A DNA stretch of 61,744 bases, from positions 1 to 61,744 of the forward strand of contig NZ_VFVL01000035.1 of NCBI RefSeq assembly GCF_006442815.1. Direction: 5' to 3'. Shown in pieces: positions 35,401-43,699 of the stretch. Position numbers and translations under genes: made by a program. Every line of letters begins with the position of its first letter. The stretch's first letter is position 1. Below the pieces are notes generated by a model that saw only the letters and a program-made list of their open reading frames with translations, had not been told where the DNA came from and did not search any database. This DNA is from Mesorhizobium sp. B2-4-3 (GTDB lineage: Bacteria; Pseudomonadota; Alphaproteobacteria; Rhizobiales; Rhizobiaceae).

Positions 35401-35527
35401 CAGCGCCGGTCCATATCGCGTCAGCCGAGGCAGTGATTGGCTGGCCAAGACAGACCATCGCGGTCGACGTCAGCGCCAGATACTTCAACGCCTTCGCCTT
35501 GTGGCTTGCAAATTCGTGCTGCGGCAT
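32462..35527 (-). CDS. autotransporter with repeat passenger and outer-membrane barrel
   Basis: 1021 residues. A long signal region (about 1-36, ending in ASA) is followed by an IWTGAASTDWFAAGNWKNSA start and nine or so repeats of about 40 residues, with the units GTGTLTISNGGAVS and TATVDGPGSTWTNSGDLYVG. These match the T5SS/PEP-CTERM-associated repeats that form a right-handed beta-helix. From about residue 750 on is a beta-barrel (FAVWGQAFGSWGNTGS) ending in LSVKF with a terminal Phe. The passenger would be exposed on the cell surface. The AraC gene lies upstream in the same orientation. Confidence 0.92.
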   Translation of the reverse strand: MPQHEFASHKAKALKYLALTSTAMVCLGQPITASADAIWTGAASTDWFAAGNWKNSAVPTSGDDVVLNPKFPNPTVIDGANAAAHYLFLGTIASYTGSLTIKSGGTLASTAGFVGYLTDANGVVTVTGAGSAWNNSSDLFLAASPSSTGTLTISNGGAVSDTVGHVGSGGTGTATVDGIGSTWTNSGDLYIAEHGTGMLNITKGGAVSNAVGTIGWHAGSNGAVTVDGPGSTWTNSGDLSVGDGGTGTLTVSNGGVVSSQTGYLGNAAGSTGTATVDGPGSNWTNFSDLRVGNSGTGKLTISNGGSVVNLVSTVGSAAGAIGAVTIDGADSTWTSGSLYVGEDGTGTLAISNGGTVASNSGYLGFDAGSMGSATVSGAGSTWTSGGDLNVGVGGTGTLTIANGGAVSAGGAVNIAVLAGSVGSLNIGAASGSPAAAAGTLNAATIQFGPGTGTINFNHTDPSYTFGSVIAGIGTINQIAGNTNLTADSSAFTGATFVTGGRLAVNGSLANSLLTITGGVLGGNGTVGGIAAQSGGIIAPGNSIGTLNVAGDIDQAAGSVYQAELTSTGQSDLIQATGTATIAADAILDVVKTDAAPYVVGTHYTVLQADGGVAGNYTLTGDIGTAFLGLADSYDANHVYLDVVQRTFAQVGLTPNQIATGGGAESLGAGNPLYDAIVVLPTQAVAQDAFDQLSGEIHASAKGMLLEDSRFIRDAATNRISAAFGEAGAAALPVMAYGEGGPEMVAADTDRFAVWGQAFGSWGNTGSDGNAAAFDRSTGGLLAGGDGLVGDWRVGLLGGYSHTSFDANARNSSGHADNYHLGLYGGTNWGAIAFRTGAAYSWNSISTKRSVAFNGFADQLSADYDAGTAQVFGELAYKADAGRFKFEPFANLAYVSVHTDGFNEKGGAAALTSASSTTNATFTTLGLRASTDVALGGMNATARGTFGWRHAFGDVTPTSTFAFAGGNAFTIAGVPIARDSVVIEAGFDVPMSANATLGLSYSGQFGSHTADNGAKANLSVKF

Positions 35528-35791
35528 TCAATCCCCTGACAGACAAGTCATTTCACCCTGAGGCTGACATGTCATTGGAGCCCGGCGTTGTCTTGGGCAG
35601 GGCCGCACCGGAATTGGACTGGAAAGAGGTGCCGGTTCTTTTCTGCGCGCTGTGATCGTTTGGCGCCACCAAGCATTTTGCAGCCAGCGGCGTCGCTTGG
35701 CGTCGCAGAAATGCGGCTAAAACAAACAGATAGAGCGGGATAGGAAAATCGGAAATCGCGTCGCCTGACCGGTTCCGGGAGATGCCCGGTT

Positions 35792-36772
35792 CTATCTGGC
35801 GCTCGTTGGCGTGTAGCCGAAGCGGCGGCGGAAGCAGCGATTGAAGTAGGACACGTCGCTGAAGCCATTCATCAGCGCGATTTCGCTGACGCGCAAGGCG
35901 TCGTTGTGCCTTTGCGAGAGCATCCTGTGCGCGTACTGCAAGCGCAGTTCAAGAACGCGTTCGGAGAAGCTGATGCCTGTCTCCTGCAGCAGATCCTGGA
36001 CATAGCGCGCCGACAGGCCGAGCTCTTTTGCGACGCCTTGCGCGGAGATTTCTGGATCGGTGAAGCCGCTGCGAATTTTAGTCAGAATCGCTTGCGTCCG
36101 TACCGCACGTAGACCTCGCGCGTCCGCATTGTCGTCCGCCGTCACAGGTGCGGCAGGGGTAGCGGCGGCGGCGATCAGATCGGCAATATGATCGGCCACG
36201 AACTGCATGGTCAGTTGAGACTCGGCTTCTTTCTCATGGGCCAGAACGCCGACATAGGCACGAACAAGGGCGTTTATCATCATGGAGCTAGACACGGCCG
36301 TCATCAGGCGATCCTCAAACCCTGCACATCGCTGATGCACGCGTTCGCGATCGGTCTGCACGGCGATCAGGCCGCATTGTCCGTCGCTCACTCGGATGAT
36401 TGACGGAGCGCTCTGCTCGACAAGAACGGACGCGCCTGGACTCAGATCGGCGCTCCTTCCCGACTGGTCGACGCTGAGCGGGGAGTGTCCGGCATTGAGA
36501 AGCAACACGACATTGTTCGTGCTCTGGGCCGCAATGTCTTCAGTGGTTCTCGATATCGATTTGACAGTGCCGTGGATCGTGCCCACCGAAACGTCGCAAG
36601 TTCGAACAATCCTGAGCTCGCCTTCGAATGATCTGCCGACGGCCGGATCGGCACGCAGACGGGCGTAACCGGATGAAAGCGTTGAGATCCACTGCTCTTT
36701 CTGGATTTGTTCGCCGCCGATCAGGTCGCTGGAATTGTAGATAATCCTGTGCAAGCATCCCTCATACTTCAA
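35792..36772 (-). CDS. AraC-family transcriptional regulator (AraC_binding_2 type)
   Basis: 326 residues. An N-terminal cupin-like domain (about 40-190) precedes two HTH motifs: DPEISAQGVAKELGLSARYV and RVSEIALMNGFSDVSYFNRC, then FRRRFGYTPTSAR. The type resembles TraC/MhpR-like regulators of surface and catabolic genes. It lies upstream of, and reads toward, the autotransporter gene. Confidence 0.88.
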   Translation of the reverse strand: MKYEGCLHRIIYNSSDLIGGEQIQKEQWISTLSSGYARLRADPAVGRSFEGELRIVRTCDVSVGTIHGTVKSISRTTEDIAAQSTNNVVLLLNAGHSPLSVDQSGRSADLSPGASVLVEQSAPSIIRVSDGQCGLIAVQTDRERVHQRCAGFEDRLMTAVSSSMMINALVRAYVGVLAHEKEAESQLTMQFVADHIADLIAAAATPAAPVTADDNADARGLRAVRTQAILTKIRSGFTDPEISAQGVAKELGLSARYVQDLLQETGISFSERVLELRLQYAHRMLSQRHNDALRVSEIALMNGFSDVSYFNRCFRRRFGYTPTSAR

Positions 36773-37101
36773 GCACGTTCCCCTGCCTGCATCGTAACAG
36801 CATCAAGACCTCAACCGGCGAGCCGATGAAAACACGTCTTTCGTGACAAGGAAGCGCCCCGCTAAAACCCGCAGTCTCAAAAAAATCGAACGCGACACTT
36901 TCCATTCCAGGAATTACCAGCAACATTGAGCGGTCGGCGTTCAGCTGATTGAACCCCTTAATCGAGCCCAACCACGCTTAGCGTCACCCGAAAGTATGAC
37001 GCCAGCAAAATCCTCCAGGCGGGATCGGTGTCCTTGCACTGGGCCGCTGTCAAAGTGCTGGTTTCATTTTTGCCCGCCATCCATCCTGTGAGGGGCGGGG
37101 C
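36773..37101. other. divergent promoter region of the AraC and LuxR genes
   Basis: 329 bp. One 69-residue frame on the minus strand (36762-36971) overlaps the AraC start but shows no motif. The region probably holds both promoters; no clear box was identified. Confidence 0.4.
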
Positions 37102-38280
37102 ATGCCTGGATTAGGAGAAACGGTGGAAAGGCTTAGCAGCGAAGTACTTTATTCGATTATCGGTGAAATTTATGATTGCGTTTTGAACCCGGAAGGCTGG
37201 ACCGGGGTAATGACCCGGATCACCGAAGCCGTCGACGCCGCCTATACCACGGTCGCACTCGCCAGCACTGCCGACAACCATGGTCGTTTCGCGGCTCAAT
37301 CCCCCTGGGATCTGGTGCAAATGCGCGTGCTCCAGGAAGATTATGACTTTGATGGAATTCCCGGACTGAAGGCGGCGGTCGTTGGCGATATCGACACGCC
37401 TATTGCGACGCTGTCGCTTATGAGTGAGGCCGAACTCCAGCAAACGCCATTTTTTCAGAATTGGGCCAAACCGCAGGGATTGCGCGAGGGTTGCATCACC
37501 AAATTCGTTCACACGCCGGACCGGATTGGGCTCATGGGCTGCACCACGCGAGCCAATAGGGGTATCATAACCGTTGAAGAGCAGCGGTTCCTGGCATTGC
37601 TCTCGCCGCATCTGCGCCGCGCTTCCCTGATTGGAGATCTGCTCGATCAGACCCGCATTACCGCCAATTTCTATCGCGAAGCGCTCGACCATCTCGCCGT
37701 GCCTATCGTTTTTGCCGGCGCCGACGGAGCAATCCTCCATGCGAATGGGGCTGCCGACCGGATGTTTTCCGGGCAGGGTCCCATTCTTTCCAGGAAGGGC
37801 CTGCTCCAACCGCAGAATCCGGTGGTCGCCCGCGCTTTGGCGGAAGCATTAGCCAGCGCTGCCGGCACAGATGCTTCGCTTGGCTCTCGCGGCATAGGGC
37901 TGCCCGTTTCAGCGCCGGGTCAACCGCCCGCCGTAGCCTATGTGTTGCCGCTGACCGAAGGAACCGCGCGCGCGGCTTTCCGGCCCGCCTGTGCTGCCGT
38001 CTTCGTATCGACCACGACGTCCTCTTCTCCGCTGCCGGAAGCCGTTCTCACGACGCTGTTCGATCTTACTCCCGCGGAGGCCCGGGTCCTCCTGCGGATC
38101 GGCAGCGGATTGCCCGCGTCCAGGAGCGCCTCGTCGCTCGGCATCAGTGAAAACACTTTGAAGACCCATCTCAACCGGATATTCGCCAAGACCGGCACGA
38201 GGCGCCAAGCCGATCTCGTCAAACTGATTTCGGACATAGGCATGCCTTTCGTGACTTATCAGGCTGCCGCTCGCCGCTGA
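37102..38280 (+). CDS. LuxR-family transcriptional regulator
   Basis: 392 residues. N-terminal sensory part (about 1-300) without a recognised ligand domain; a PAS-like segment (LDHLAVPIVFAGADGAILHA) sits near 200. The C-terminal LuxR HTH is FDLTPAEARVLLRIGSGLPA and GISENTLKTHLNRIFAKTGT. Upstream of the outer-membrane barrel gene, which it may control. Confidence 0.88.
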   Translation: MPGLGETVERLSSEVLYSIIGEIYDCVLNPEGWTGVMTRITEAVDAAYTTVALASTADNHGRFAAQSPWDLVQMRVLQEDYDFDGIPGLKAAVVGDIDTPIATLSLMSEAELQQTPFFQNWAKPQGLREGCITKFVHTPDRIGLMGCTTRANRGIITVEEQRFLALLSPHLRRASLIGDLLDQTRITANFYREALDHLAVPIVFAGADGAILHANGAADRMFSGQGPILSRKGLLQPQNPVVARALAEALASAAGTDASLGSRGIGLPVSAPGQPPAVAYVLPLTEGTARAAFRPACAAVFVSTTTSSSPLPEAVLTTLFDLTPAEARVLLRIGSGLPASRSASSLGISENTLKTHLNRIFAKTGTRRQADLVKLISDIGMPFVTYQAAARR

Positions 38281-38531
38281 GCTGGCCGTGCCGAATTCCT
38301 CGTCGACGCCGGGCGGTGCCAAGTAGACTCACACCCAAACGCCGCGTCCAGAGCGGCAATCGACTGAGGCTGTATGGCCACACTGTCCGGGAAAGCGTTG
38401 CGGCGCTCTCCAGGACAATTCGGGTGCGGCTCAGCCCAAGACGCCGCTGGCGAACAATGCAAAACCTCGATGACACCCGGATCGCCGCCGAGCATTTCGC
38501 GGCTGGGGAAGCAACATTGGGACAGCAAGCA

Positions 38532-39224
38532 ATGAAAACGATTCTTCTCGCTACGGCCTTTGTTCTCACGTCTGTCGGCATGGCGTCCGCTGCGGATATC
38601 AATGAAACCTTGCCCGTTGCCGCCGACTACGACTGGTCTGGCCTCTATGCCGGTGTTCACTTCGGTTACGCCGCCGGAAACTCCGATCTTTTAATCGCCG
38701 GCTCCGGCGGTGGGGGCACCGACCTTATCAGTTCCCTCGACCCGGACGGTTTCATTGGCGGCATCCATGTCGGCTTCAATCACGAAATGGCGAACCGCTT
38801 CGTGCTCGGTGCCGAGGCCGACATTGCGTACAATGATGTAGATGGACTGACGACCTTGGCCGGGAGCGGCACGTTGCTCAAGAGCGAAATCAAGTGGTCG
38901 GGTTCGGCGCGACTGCGGGCTGGCTATGCTTTCGATCGGACCTTGCCTTACCTCACCGTAGGCGTGGCCGCGGCCAAGTATGAAGTGACTGGGATCACCG
39001 GCACCCCCAGCGGCAACATACTACTCCACGACGAAACCCATGTTGGCTGGACGGTTGGAGCTGGCGTTGAGCACGCCTTCACCGATAAATGGATCGCTCG
39101 GGTTGAATATCGCTACTCCGACTTCGGCAACAAGGATCTCTCGATAGCAGATGGTCTTGCCACGGCCACGAACGTCGATCTCAAGACGCACGATCTGCGG
39201 GTCGGCCTCAGCTACAAGTTCTGA
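38532..39224 (+). CDS. Omp25/RopB-like outer-membrane beta-barrel protein
   Basis: 230 residues. Signal peptide MKTILLATAFVLTSVGMASA, then a small eight-strand barrel: DWSGLYAGVHFGYAAGNSD near the start, GAEADIAYNDVDG, RLRAGYAFDRTLPYLTVGVA, VEYRYSDFGNKD, and a final LRVGLSYKF. Typical of the surface proteins of Rhizobiales. A terminator follows. Confidence 0.92.
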   Translation: MKTILLATAFVLTSVGMASAADINETLPVAADYDWSGLYAGVHFGYAAGNSDLLIAGSGGGGTDLISSLDPDGFIGGIHVGFNHEMANRFVLGAEADIAYNDVDGLTTLAGSGTLLKSEIKWSGSARLRAGYAFDRTLPYLTVGVAAAKYEVTGITGTPSGNILLHDETHVGWTVGAGVEHAFTDKWIARVEYRYSDFGNKDLSIADGLATATNVDLKTHDLRVGLSYKF

Positions 39225-39247
39225 TCTGCATCCTCCCGCCAACATCG

Positions 39248-39272
39248 AACCCCGGCCACCGCGCCGGGTTTT
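39248..39272 (+). terminator. intrinsic terminator after the Omp25-like gene
   Basis: CCCGGC at 39251-39256 pairs with GCCGGG at 39263-39268, followed by TTTT. Confidence 0.7.
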
Positions 39273-39422
39273 GCTTGTGCCGTAAACGCATGCACGACCG
39301 CCGGCACCGAGAAGATGACGATGCGCGCTCGGCCGGTGAGCGCCTCGGCGCGATCATGGACACCTACCGGCCCGCTTCGGCGATCAATACGAAGTGAGGT
39401 GGAATCGGCGGCGCCGAAGCCG

Positions 39423-39477
39423 CCGATCTCGCCGGGGGATGCCCGGCAGGGCAGAGGGGTGCCCGGCGCCGACCTCA
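39423..39477 (+). repeat. R1 copy whose tail supplies the stop codon of the aldehyde oxidoreductase large-subunit gene
   Basis: GCCC-GGCA-GGGC at 39441-39452; the first hairpin is degraded. The GACCTCAG tail overlaps the stop codon (39475-39477, minus strand). Confidence 0.75.
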
Positions 39478-41769
39478 GATCAACTTCTCCAGCGTGATCG
39501 GCAGATCCCGCACCCTTTTCCCCGTCGCATGGAACACTGCGTTGGCAATCGCCGGCGCGATGCCGACGATTGCCAGTTCGCCCACGCCCTTGCCCCCAAG
39601 GGCGGAGGAGTGCGGGTCGGGGATGCCGACCGAGATGGTCTGGATGTCGGGAATGTCAGCGTTGGTCGGCAGCATGTAGTCGGCGAAATTGCCGTTGACG
39701 ATGCGGCCGTGGCGGCGGTCGACGATGCCTTCTTCGAGCAGCGCCTGGCCGATGCCCATGATGATGCCGCCCTTCCACTGGCTTTCCGCCAGCTTGGGGT
39801 TGTAGAGCCGGCCCGAGTCCAGCGCAGACACCACGCGCGACACGCGCACTGTGCCGAAATCCTCGTCGACGCGCACCTCGACGAAATGCGCGCACCAGGA
39901 ATGGCGCGAATAGTCGCCTTCGGTGTGCGGGATCGACATGGCTATCGTGGTATAGTTCTTGTAGCGCTCTTGCGGCGTCGTGTTGGCCGGCAGCGTGTCG
40001 CCCTTGGCTTCGATCTGGTCGCGGCCGATCGCCACCATGAACTCGGCGATCGACAGCTCCGGCCCTTCGCCGCGCGGCGAGGCGATGCGGCCGTCCTGGA
40101 CGACGAGCGTATTTGCCTGCAGCCTCTGGAAAGGCGAGCGCGGGTCGGAGAGCGCCAGCCCTATCAGCTCGTCCAGCGCCTGGCCCGCCGCCTTGTAGAC
40201 GGCGCCGGTCATGACGCCGGCGAGCCGCGAGCCGCCGGTGACGCCGGCGCGGGCGAAATGCGAATCGCCGAGCTTCACCGACACTTGGCTCACCGGCACG
40301 CCAAGCGTCTCGGCGGCGGTCTGCGCCAGGATCGTGTAAGTGCCCTGGCCCATGTCGATGGAGGAGCTTTCGACCTCGACCGAACCGTCGGCCATGAGCT
40401 TCACCACCGCCTCGCCATGCGCGCGCCGCACCGGATAGGTGCCGGCCGCCATGCCCCAGCCGATGAGCTGGTGGCCGTCGCGCATCGAGCGCGGCTCAGG
40501 TGAGCGCTTCGCCCAGCCGAAGGCTTCCGCGCCGGCGGCAAAGGCCTCGCGCAACTGGCGTGTCGACCACGCCTTCTTTGCATGCGGGTCCTGCTCGGCA
40601 TAATTGATCAGCCGCATCTCCAGCGGATCGATACCGAGCTCATAGGCAAGCTCGTCGATGGCGCTTTCGATGCCGAAGGCGCTCGGGTTCTCGCCGGGCG
40701 CGCGTTTTGCTCCCGGCACCACCGTGTTGACCCGCACCACATTCTGCTTCGAGGAGAAGTTGGGCGTGGCATACATGATCGAGGTGACGGAGCCGAGCGG
40801 CTCGACCCACATGCCGTCGACGGCCGTCTCGTTGACGCCGCGGTGCACGATCGACTGGATCCTGCCGTCCCTGTCGGCGCCGATGGCAACGGTCTGCCGC
40901 GTCGCGGCGCGGCCGCCATAGGACGTGAAATTCTGCGGCCGGTTGAGCACCAGCTTCACTGGCCGGTCGAGCATCCTGGCGGCAGCCGCCGCGACCGCGC
41001 TGTGCGCCAGCGCCAGCGCCTTGGAGCCGAAGCCGCCGCCGATATAGGGCGAGACCAGCCGAACATTCTCGAACGGCACGCCGAACCATTCGGCGTAGGT
41101 GCGCGCCATGCCGTCGAGCCACTGGCTCGGTTCCCAGATGGTCAGCTCCTCGCCCTCCCAGCGCGCGATCAGCCCATGCGGCTCCATCGCCGCCTGGAAT
41201 TCGCGCGGCATGTTGTAGGCAGCGCAGATGCGCACAGGCGCCTCGGCGAAGGCGGCTTCGGCGTCGCCCCATTCCTTGGTCATGGCGTCGATCGGGATGC
41301 CGTCGCCCGCCTTGCCGTCGCTCAGGTCGACGATGGCCGGGCTCTCGTCATACCACACCTTGACCAACGCGGCCGCCGCCACCGCCTGCTCGAACGTCTC
41401 GGCCACCACGGCCGCGACATGCTGGCCGGAAAAGGTGACCTCGCGCACGAGCGGCGCGTAGGTCGGCTGCGGCGGCGGGTTGCCGAGCCAGTCCGATGCG
41501 CCCTTCAATTCCATGATGGTGTCGGGCGTCAGCACGGCGAGCACGCCGGGCGCGGTCTCGGCCGCTCTGCTGTCGATGGCGGTCACCTTGCCGGCCGCGA
41601 TGGTCGCGCCGACGAGCACCGCATGCGTCAGCCCCTCGAGCTGCTGCTCGACGGCGTAGTGCGCGGCACCCGTGATCTTGGCCGGGCCGTCGACGCGCGA
41701 CAGCCGCCCGCCGACCACTTCGAGGCGCGCGCTGTCGGACGCGGCGTGTTTCATGTCATGAACGGTCAT
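39475..41769 (-). CDS. paoC: aldehyde/xanthine oxidoreductase, molybdopterin-binding subunit
   Basis: 764 residues. The usual large-subunit pieces: RVDGPAKITGAAHYAVEQQL at the start, PYIGGGFGSKALALAHSAVA (substrate and cofactor channel), VESSSIDMGQGTYTILAQTA, and GGKGVGELAIVG near the end, where the Glu is the catalytic base. Together with the FAD and 2Fe-2S subunits it forms a PaoABC/YagTSR-type complex oxidising aldehydes. The start overlaps the FAD-subunit stop by 4 bp. No PaoD-like chaperone gene is next to it. Confidence 0.92.
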   Translation of the reverse strand: MTVHDMKHAASDSARLEVVGGRLSRVDGPAKITGAAHYAVEQQLEGLTHAVLVGATIAAGKVTAIDSRAAETAPGVLAVLTPDTIMELKGASDWLGNPPPQPTYAPLVREVTFSGQHVAAVVAETFEQAVAAAALVKVWYDESPAIVDLSDGKAGDGIPIDAMTKEWGDAEAAFAEAPVRICAAYNMPREFQAAMEPHGLIARWEGEELTIWEPSQWLDGMARTYAEWFGVPFENVRLVSPYIGGGFGSKALALAHSAVAAAAARMLDRPVKLVLNRPQNFTSYGGRAATRQTVAIGADRDGRIQSIVHRGVNETAVDGMWVEPLGSVTSIMYATPNFSSKQNVVRVNTVVPGAKRAPGENPSAFGIESAIDELAYELGIDPLEMRLINYAEQDPHAKKAWSTRQLREAFAAGAEAFGWAKRSPEPRSMRDGHQLIGWGMAAGTYPVRRAHGEAVVKLMADGSVEVESSSIDMGQGTYTILAQTAAETLGVPVSQVSVKLGDSHFARAGVTGGSRLAGVMTGAVYKAAGQALDELIGLALSDPRSPFQRLQANTLVVQDGRIASPRGEGPELSIAEFMVAIGRDQIEAKGDTLPANTTPQERYKNYTTIAMSIPHTEGDYSRHSWCAHFVEVRVDEDFGTVRVSRVVSALDSGRLYNPKLAESQWKGGIIMGIGQALLEEGIVDRRHGRIVNGNFADYMLPTNADIPDIQTISVGIPDPHSSALGGKGVGELAIVGIAPAIANAVFHATGKRVRDLPITLEKLI

Positions 41770-42749
41770 GCCGTCCCTCCCAATTTGAGGATGGCGCGCG
41801 CGATCACGCGCGGCGCCAGCGCAATCTTGTAGTGGTTGGCGCCATGGTCGACGGCGCCTTCGATGGCGAGTTCGCTCGCCTTGCGGATCGTGGCTTCGTC
41901 GAGCGGCTTGCCTTTCAGCGCCTCTTCGACGGCGCGCGCCCGCCAGGGCTTCGTGGCGACGCCGCCGAGCGCGACGCGGATGTCGCGGATGGTGCGGCCG
42001 TCGCCTTCGAGCTCCAGCCCCACTGCTGCGCTGGCTGCGGCGAATTCATAGGACTGGCGGTCGCGCACCTTGATGTAGGTCGAGCGCCTGGCCGCGGCCG
42101 AGCCGGGGATTTCGATGGCCGTGATGACCTCGCCGGGGCGGATGTCGTGCTCCTGTTCGGCGGTTGCGCCGGGGGCGAGGAAGAAGTCCTCGACCTTGAG
42201 CTTGCGCTCACCAAGATCGACTTCGGCGTCGAAGGCGACGAGCGCCACCGCCAGATCGCCCGGATAGGTGGCGATGCAGGCTTCGCTCACGCCGAGCACG
42301 GCATGGCCGCGCGTCACGCCGCCGATCGCCGAGCAGCCGCTGCCCGGCGCACGCTTGTTGCAGGCCGGGAAGTTTTGCGGATCGCGGAAATAGGGGCAGC
42401 GCGTGCGCTGCATCAGGTTGCCGCCGATGGTCGCCATGTTGCGCAGCTGCGCCGAGGCCGCTTGCCACAGCGCCTCCGATACAGCCGGAAAGTGGTTCTT
42501 CACCTCGGCATTGTCGGCGACATGGCTCATCTTCGCCAGAGCGCCGATCACCGCGCGGTCGGCGGTGGCGTCGATGGCGTTGAGCCCCTCGATGTGACTG
42601 ATGTCGATGACGGTCGAAGGTTCGGCGACGCCGCATTTGGCGAGGTCGATGAGCGTCGTGCCGCCGGCGAGCAGCATGGCGCCGGGAAGGGCGGCGGCGT
42701 TGCGCGCGGCTTCCACGCTGTCGGCGCGGAGGTAGGAAAAATCTCTCAT
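41766..42749 (-). CDS. paoB: aldehyde oxidoreductase FAD-binding subunit with extra iron-sulfur motif
   Basis: 327 residues, CO-dehydrogenase medium-chain fold. FAD-binding AALPGAMLLAGGTTLIDLAK and QLRNMATIGGNLMQRTRCPY. The insert CPYFRDPQNFPACNKRAPGS with a further GCSAI gives four cysteines for the [4Fe-4S] cluster that marks PaoB/YagS-type subunits. It overlaps the neighbours by 4 bp on both sides. Confidence 0.92.
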   Translation of the reverse strand: MRDFSYLRADSVEAARNAAALPGAMLLAGGTTLIDLAKCGVAEPSTVIDISHIEGLNAIDATADRAVIGALAKMSHVADNAEVKNHFPAVSEALWQAASAQLRNMATIGGNLMQRTRCPYFRDPQNFPACNKRAPGSGCSAIGGVTRGHAVLGVSEACIATYPGDLAVALVAFDAEVDLGERKLKVEDFFLAPGATAEQEHDIRPGEVITAIEIPGSAAARRSTYIKVRDRQSYEFAAASAAVGLELEGDGRTIRDIRVALGGVATKPWRARAVEEALKGKPLDEATIRKASELAIEGAVDHGANHYKIALAPRVIARAILKLGGTA

Positions 42750-43246
42750 GAGCGCAGCTCCTGTGCGGCCTGGCGGACGGCGGCGACGATGTTCGGATAG
42801 GCGCCGCAGCGGCAAAGATTGCCGGCCATGTATTCGCGGATCTCTTCGTCGGAGCCGGCATGGCCCTCGCGGATGCAGGCCACCGCCGACATGATCTGCC
42901 CCGGCGTGCAGTAGCCGCACTGGAAGGCGTCCTGCTCGAGGAAGGCGGCCTGCACGGCGTGCAGCGTGCCGTCCTCGTCGGCGAGCCCTTCGATGGTGGT
43001 GATCGAGCGGCCCTCGACCTGAGCCGCCAGTGTCAGGCAGGCGAGCACGCGCTCGCCGTCGACATGGACGGTGCAGGCGCCGCACTGGCCGTGGTCGCAG
43101 CCCTTCTTGGTGCCGCTGAGATGCAGCCGGTCGCGCAGCGCGTCGAGCAGCGTCACGCGCGGCTCGACGTCGAGGGAATTGTCGCGGCCGTTGATGGTGA
43201 GGTGGAGGGAAAGCGTGGTGGGACTGATGGTGACTTGGTCATTCAT
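42746..43246 (-). CDS. paoA: aldehyde oxidoreductase [2Fe-2S] subunit
   Basis: 166 residues. Two 2Fe-2S domains: GTKKGCDHGQCGACTVHVDG with the plant-type ferredoxin cysteines, and CGYCTPGQIMSAVACIREGH with GNLCRCGAYPNIV. E. coli PaoA has a Tat signal; here neither the start at 43246 nor the longer frame shows a twin-arginine leader, so the complex seems cytoplasmic. First gene of the operon and divergent from the TetR gene. Confidence 0.93.
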   Translation of the reverse strand: MNDQVTISPTTLSLHLTINGRDNSLDVEPRVTLLDALRDRLHLSGTKKGCDHGQCGACTVHVDGERVLACLTLAAQVEGRSITTIEGLADEDGTLHAVQAAFLEQDAFQCGYCTPGQIMSAVACIREGHAGSDEEIREYMAGNLCRCGAYPNIVAAVRQAAQELRS

Positions 43247-43327
43247 GGGGCGTCGGGCTCCAATTGCTGGACGCTTGAGCGGATGGAAATGGGGCTTGGG
43301 AGGTGAGGGGCAAGGCGTAGAAGCTGC

Positions 43328-43515
43328 CAATCTCCCCCCAGTGGGGGAGATGCCCGGCAGGGCAGAGGGGGGCGCGAAGGAACGAGGCGTTTTGCGATTT
43401 ATGCTCGCGGAGAGAAATCTGCCGGAAGGGAGCGCTTGTTATCGATTGATATATCGGCGGGACAGCGCCCCCCTCTGGCCTGCCGGCCATCTCCCCCACG
43501 AGGGGGGAGATCAAG
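43328..43515. repeat. R1 inverted pair between the oxidoreductase operon and the TetR gene
   Basis: Copies at about 43328-43378 (GCCC-GGCA-GGGC at 43352-43363) and 43455-43515 (GGCC-TGCC-GGCC at 43477-43488), inverted, about 80 bp apart. The left copy has the GCGCGAAGGAACG extension, the right copy the CGGCGGGACAGCGC type. Confidence 0.85.
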
Positions 43516-43618
43516 CACTCCACCGTCTCCGCCCGTCTCCACCAACCAGGGTGCGTTTCCCGTCCTTCTCTACGTGACATACCGCTTCCCCTGGTTATAT
43601 GATAAAAGCACTCCACTA

Positions 43619-43638
43619 AAACGGAGGTGCCTCCGTTT
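43619..43638. promoter_or_regulatory. 20-bp perfect palindrome, probable TetR operator
   Basis: AAACGGAGG, 2-bp centre TG, CCTCCGTTT. It lies 62 bp before the TetR start in the divergent gap, where an autoregulatory operator is expected. Confidence 0.7.
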
Positions 43639-43699
43639 ATTTAACTGGGGTCTGGCCAGCCATGGTTCAACCCCCCATATTGCATTGGTGGAGAAAAAA

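Noticed and set aside
36762..36971. 69-residue frame overlapping the AraC start
   Set aside because: No ribosome site or family; probably control DNA.
39290..39397. 35-residue frame before the R1 copy at 39423
   Set aside because: Starts soon after a terminator, has no ribosome site or motif; could be a remnant but cannot be supported.
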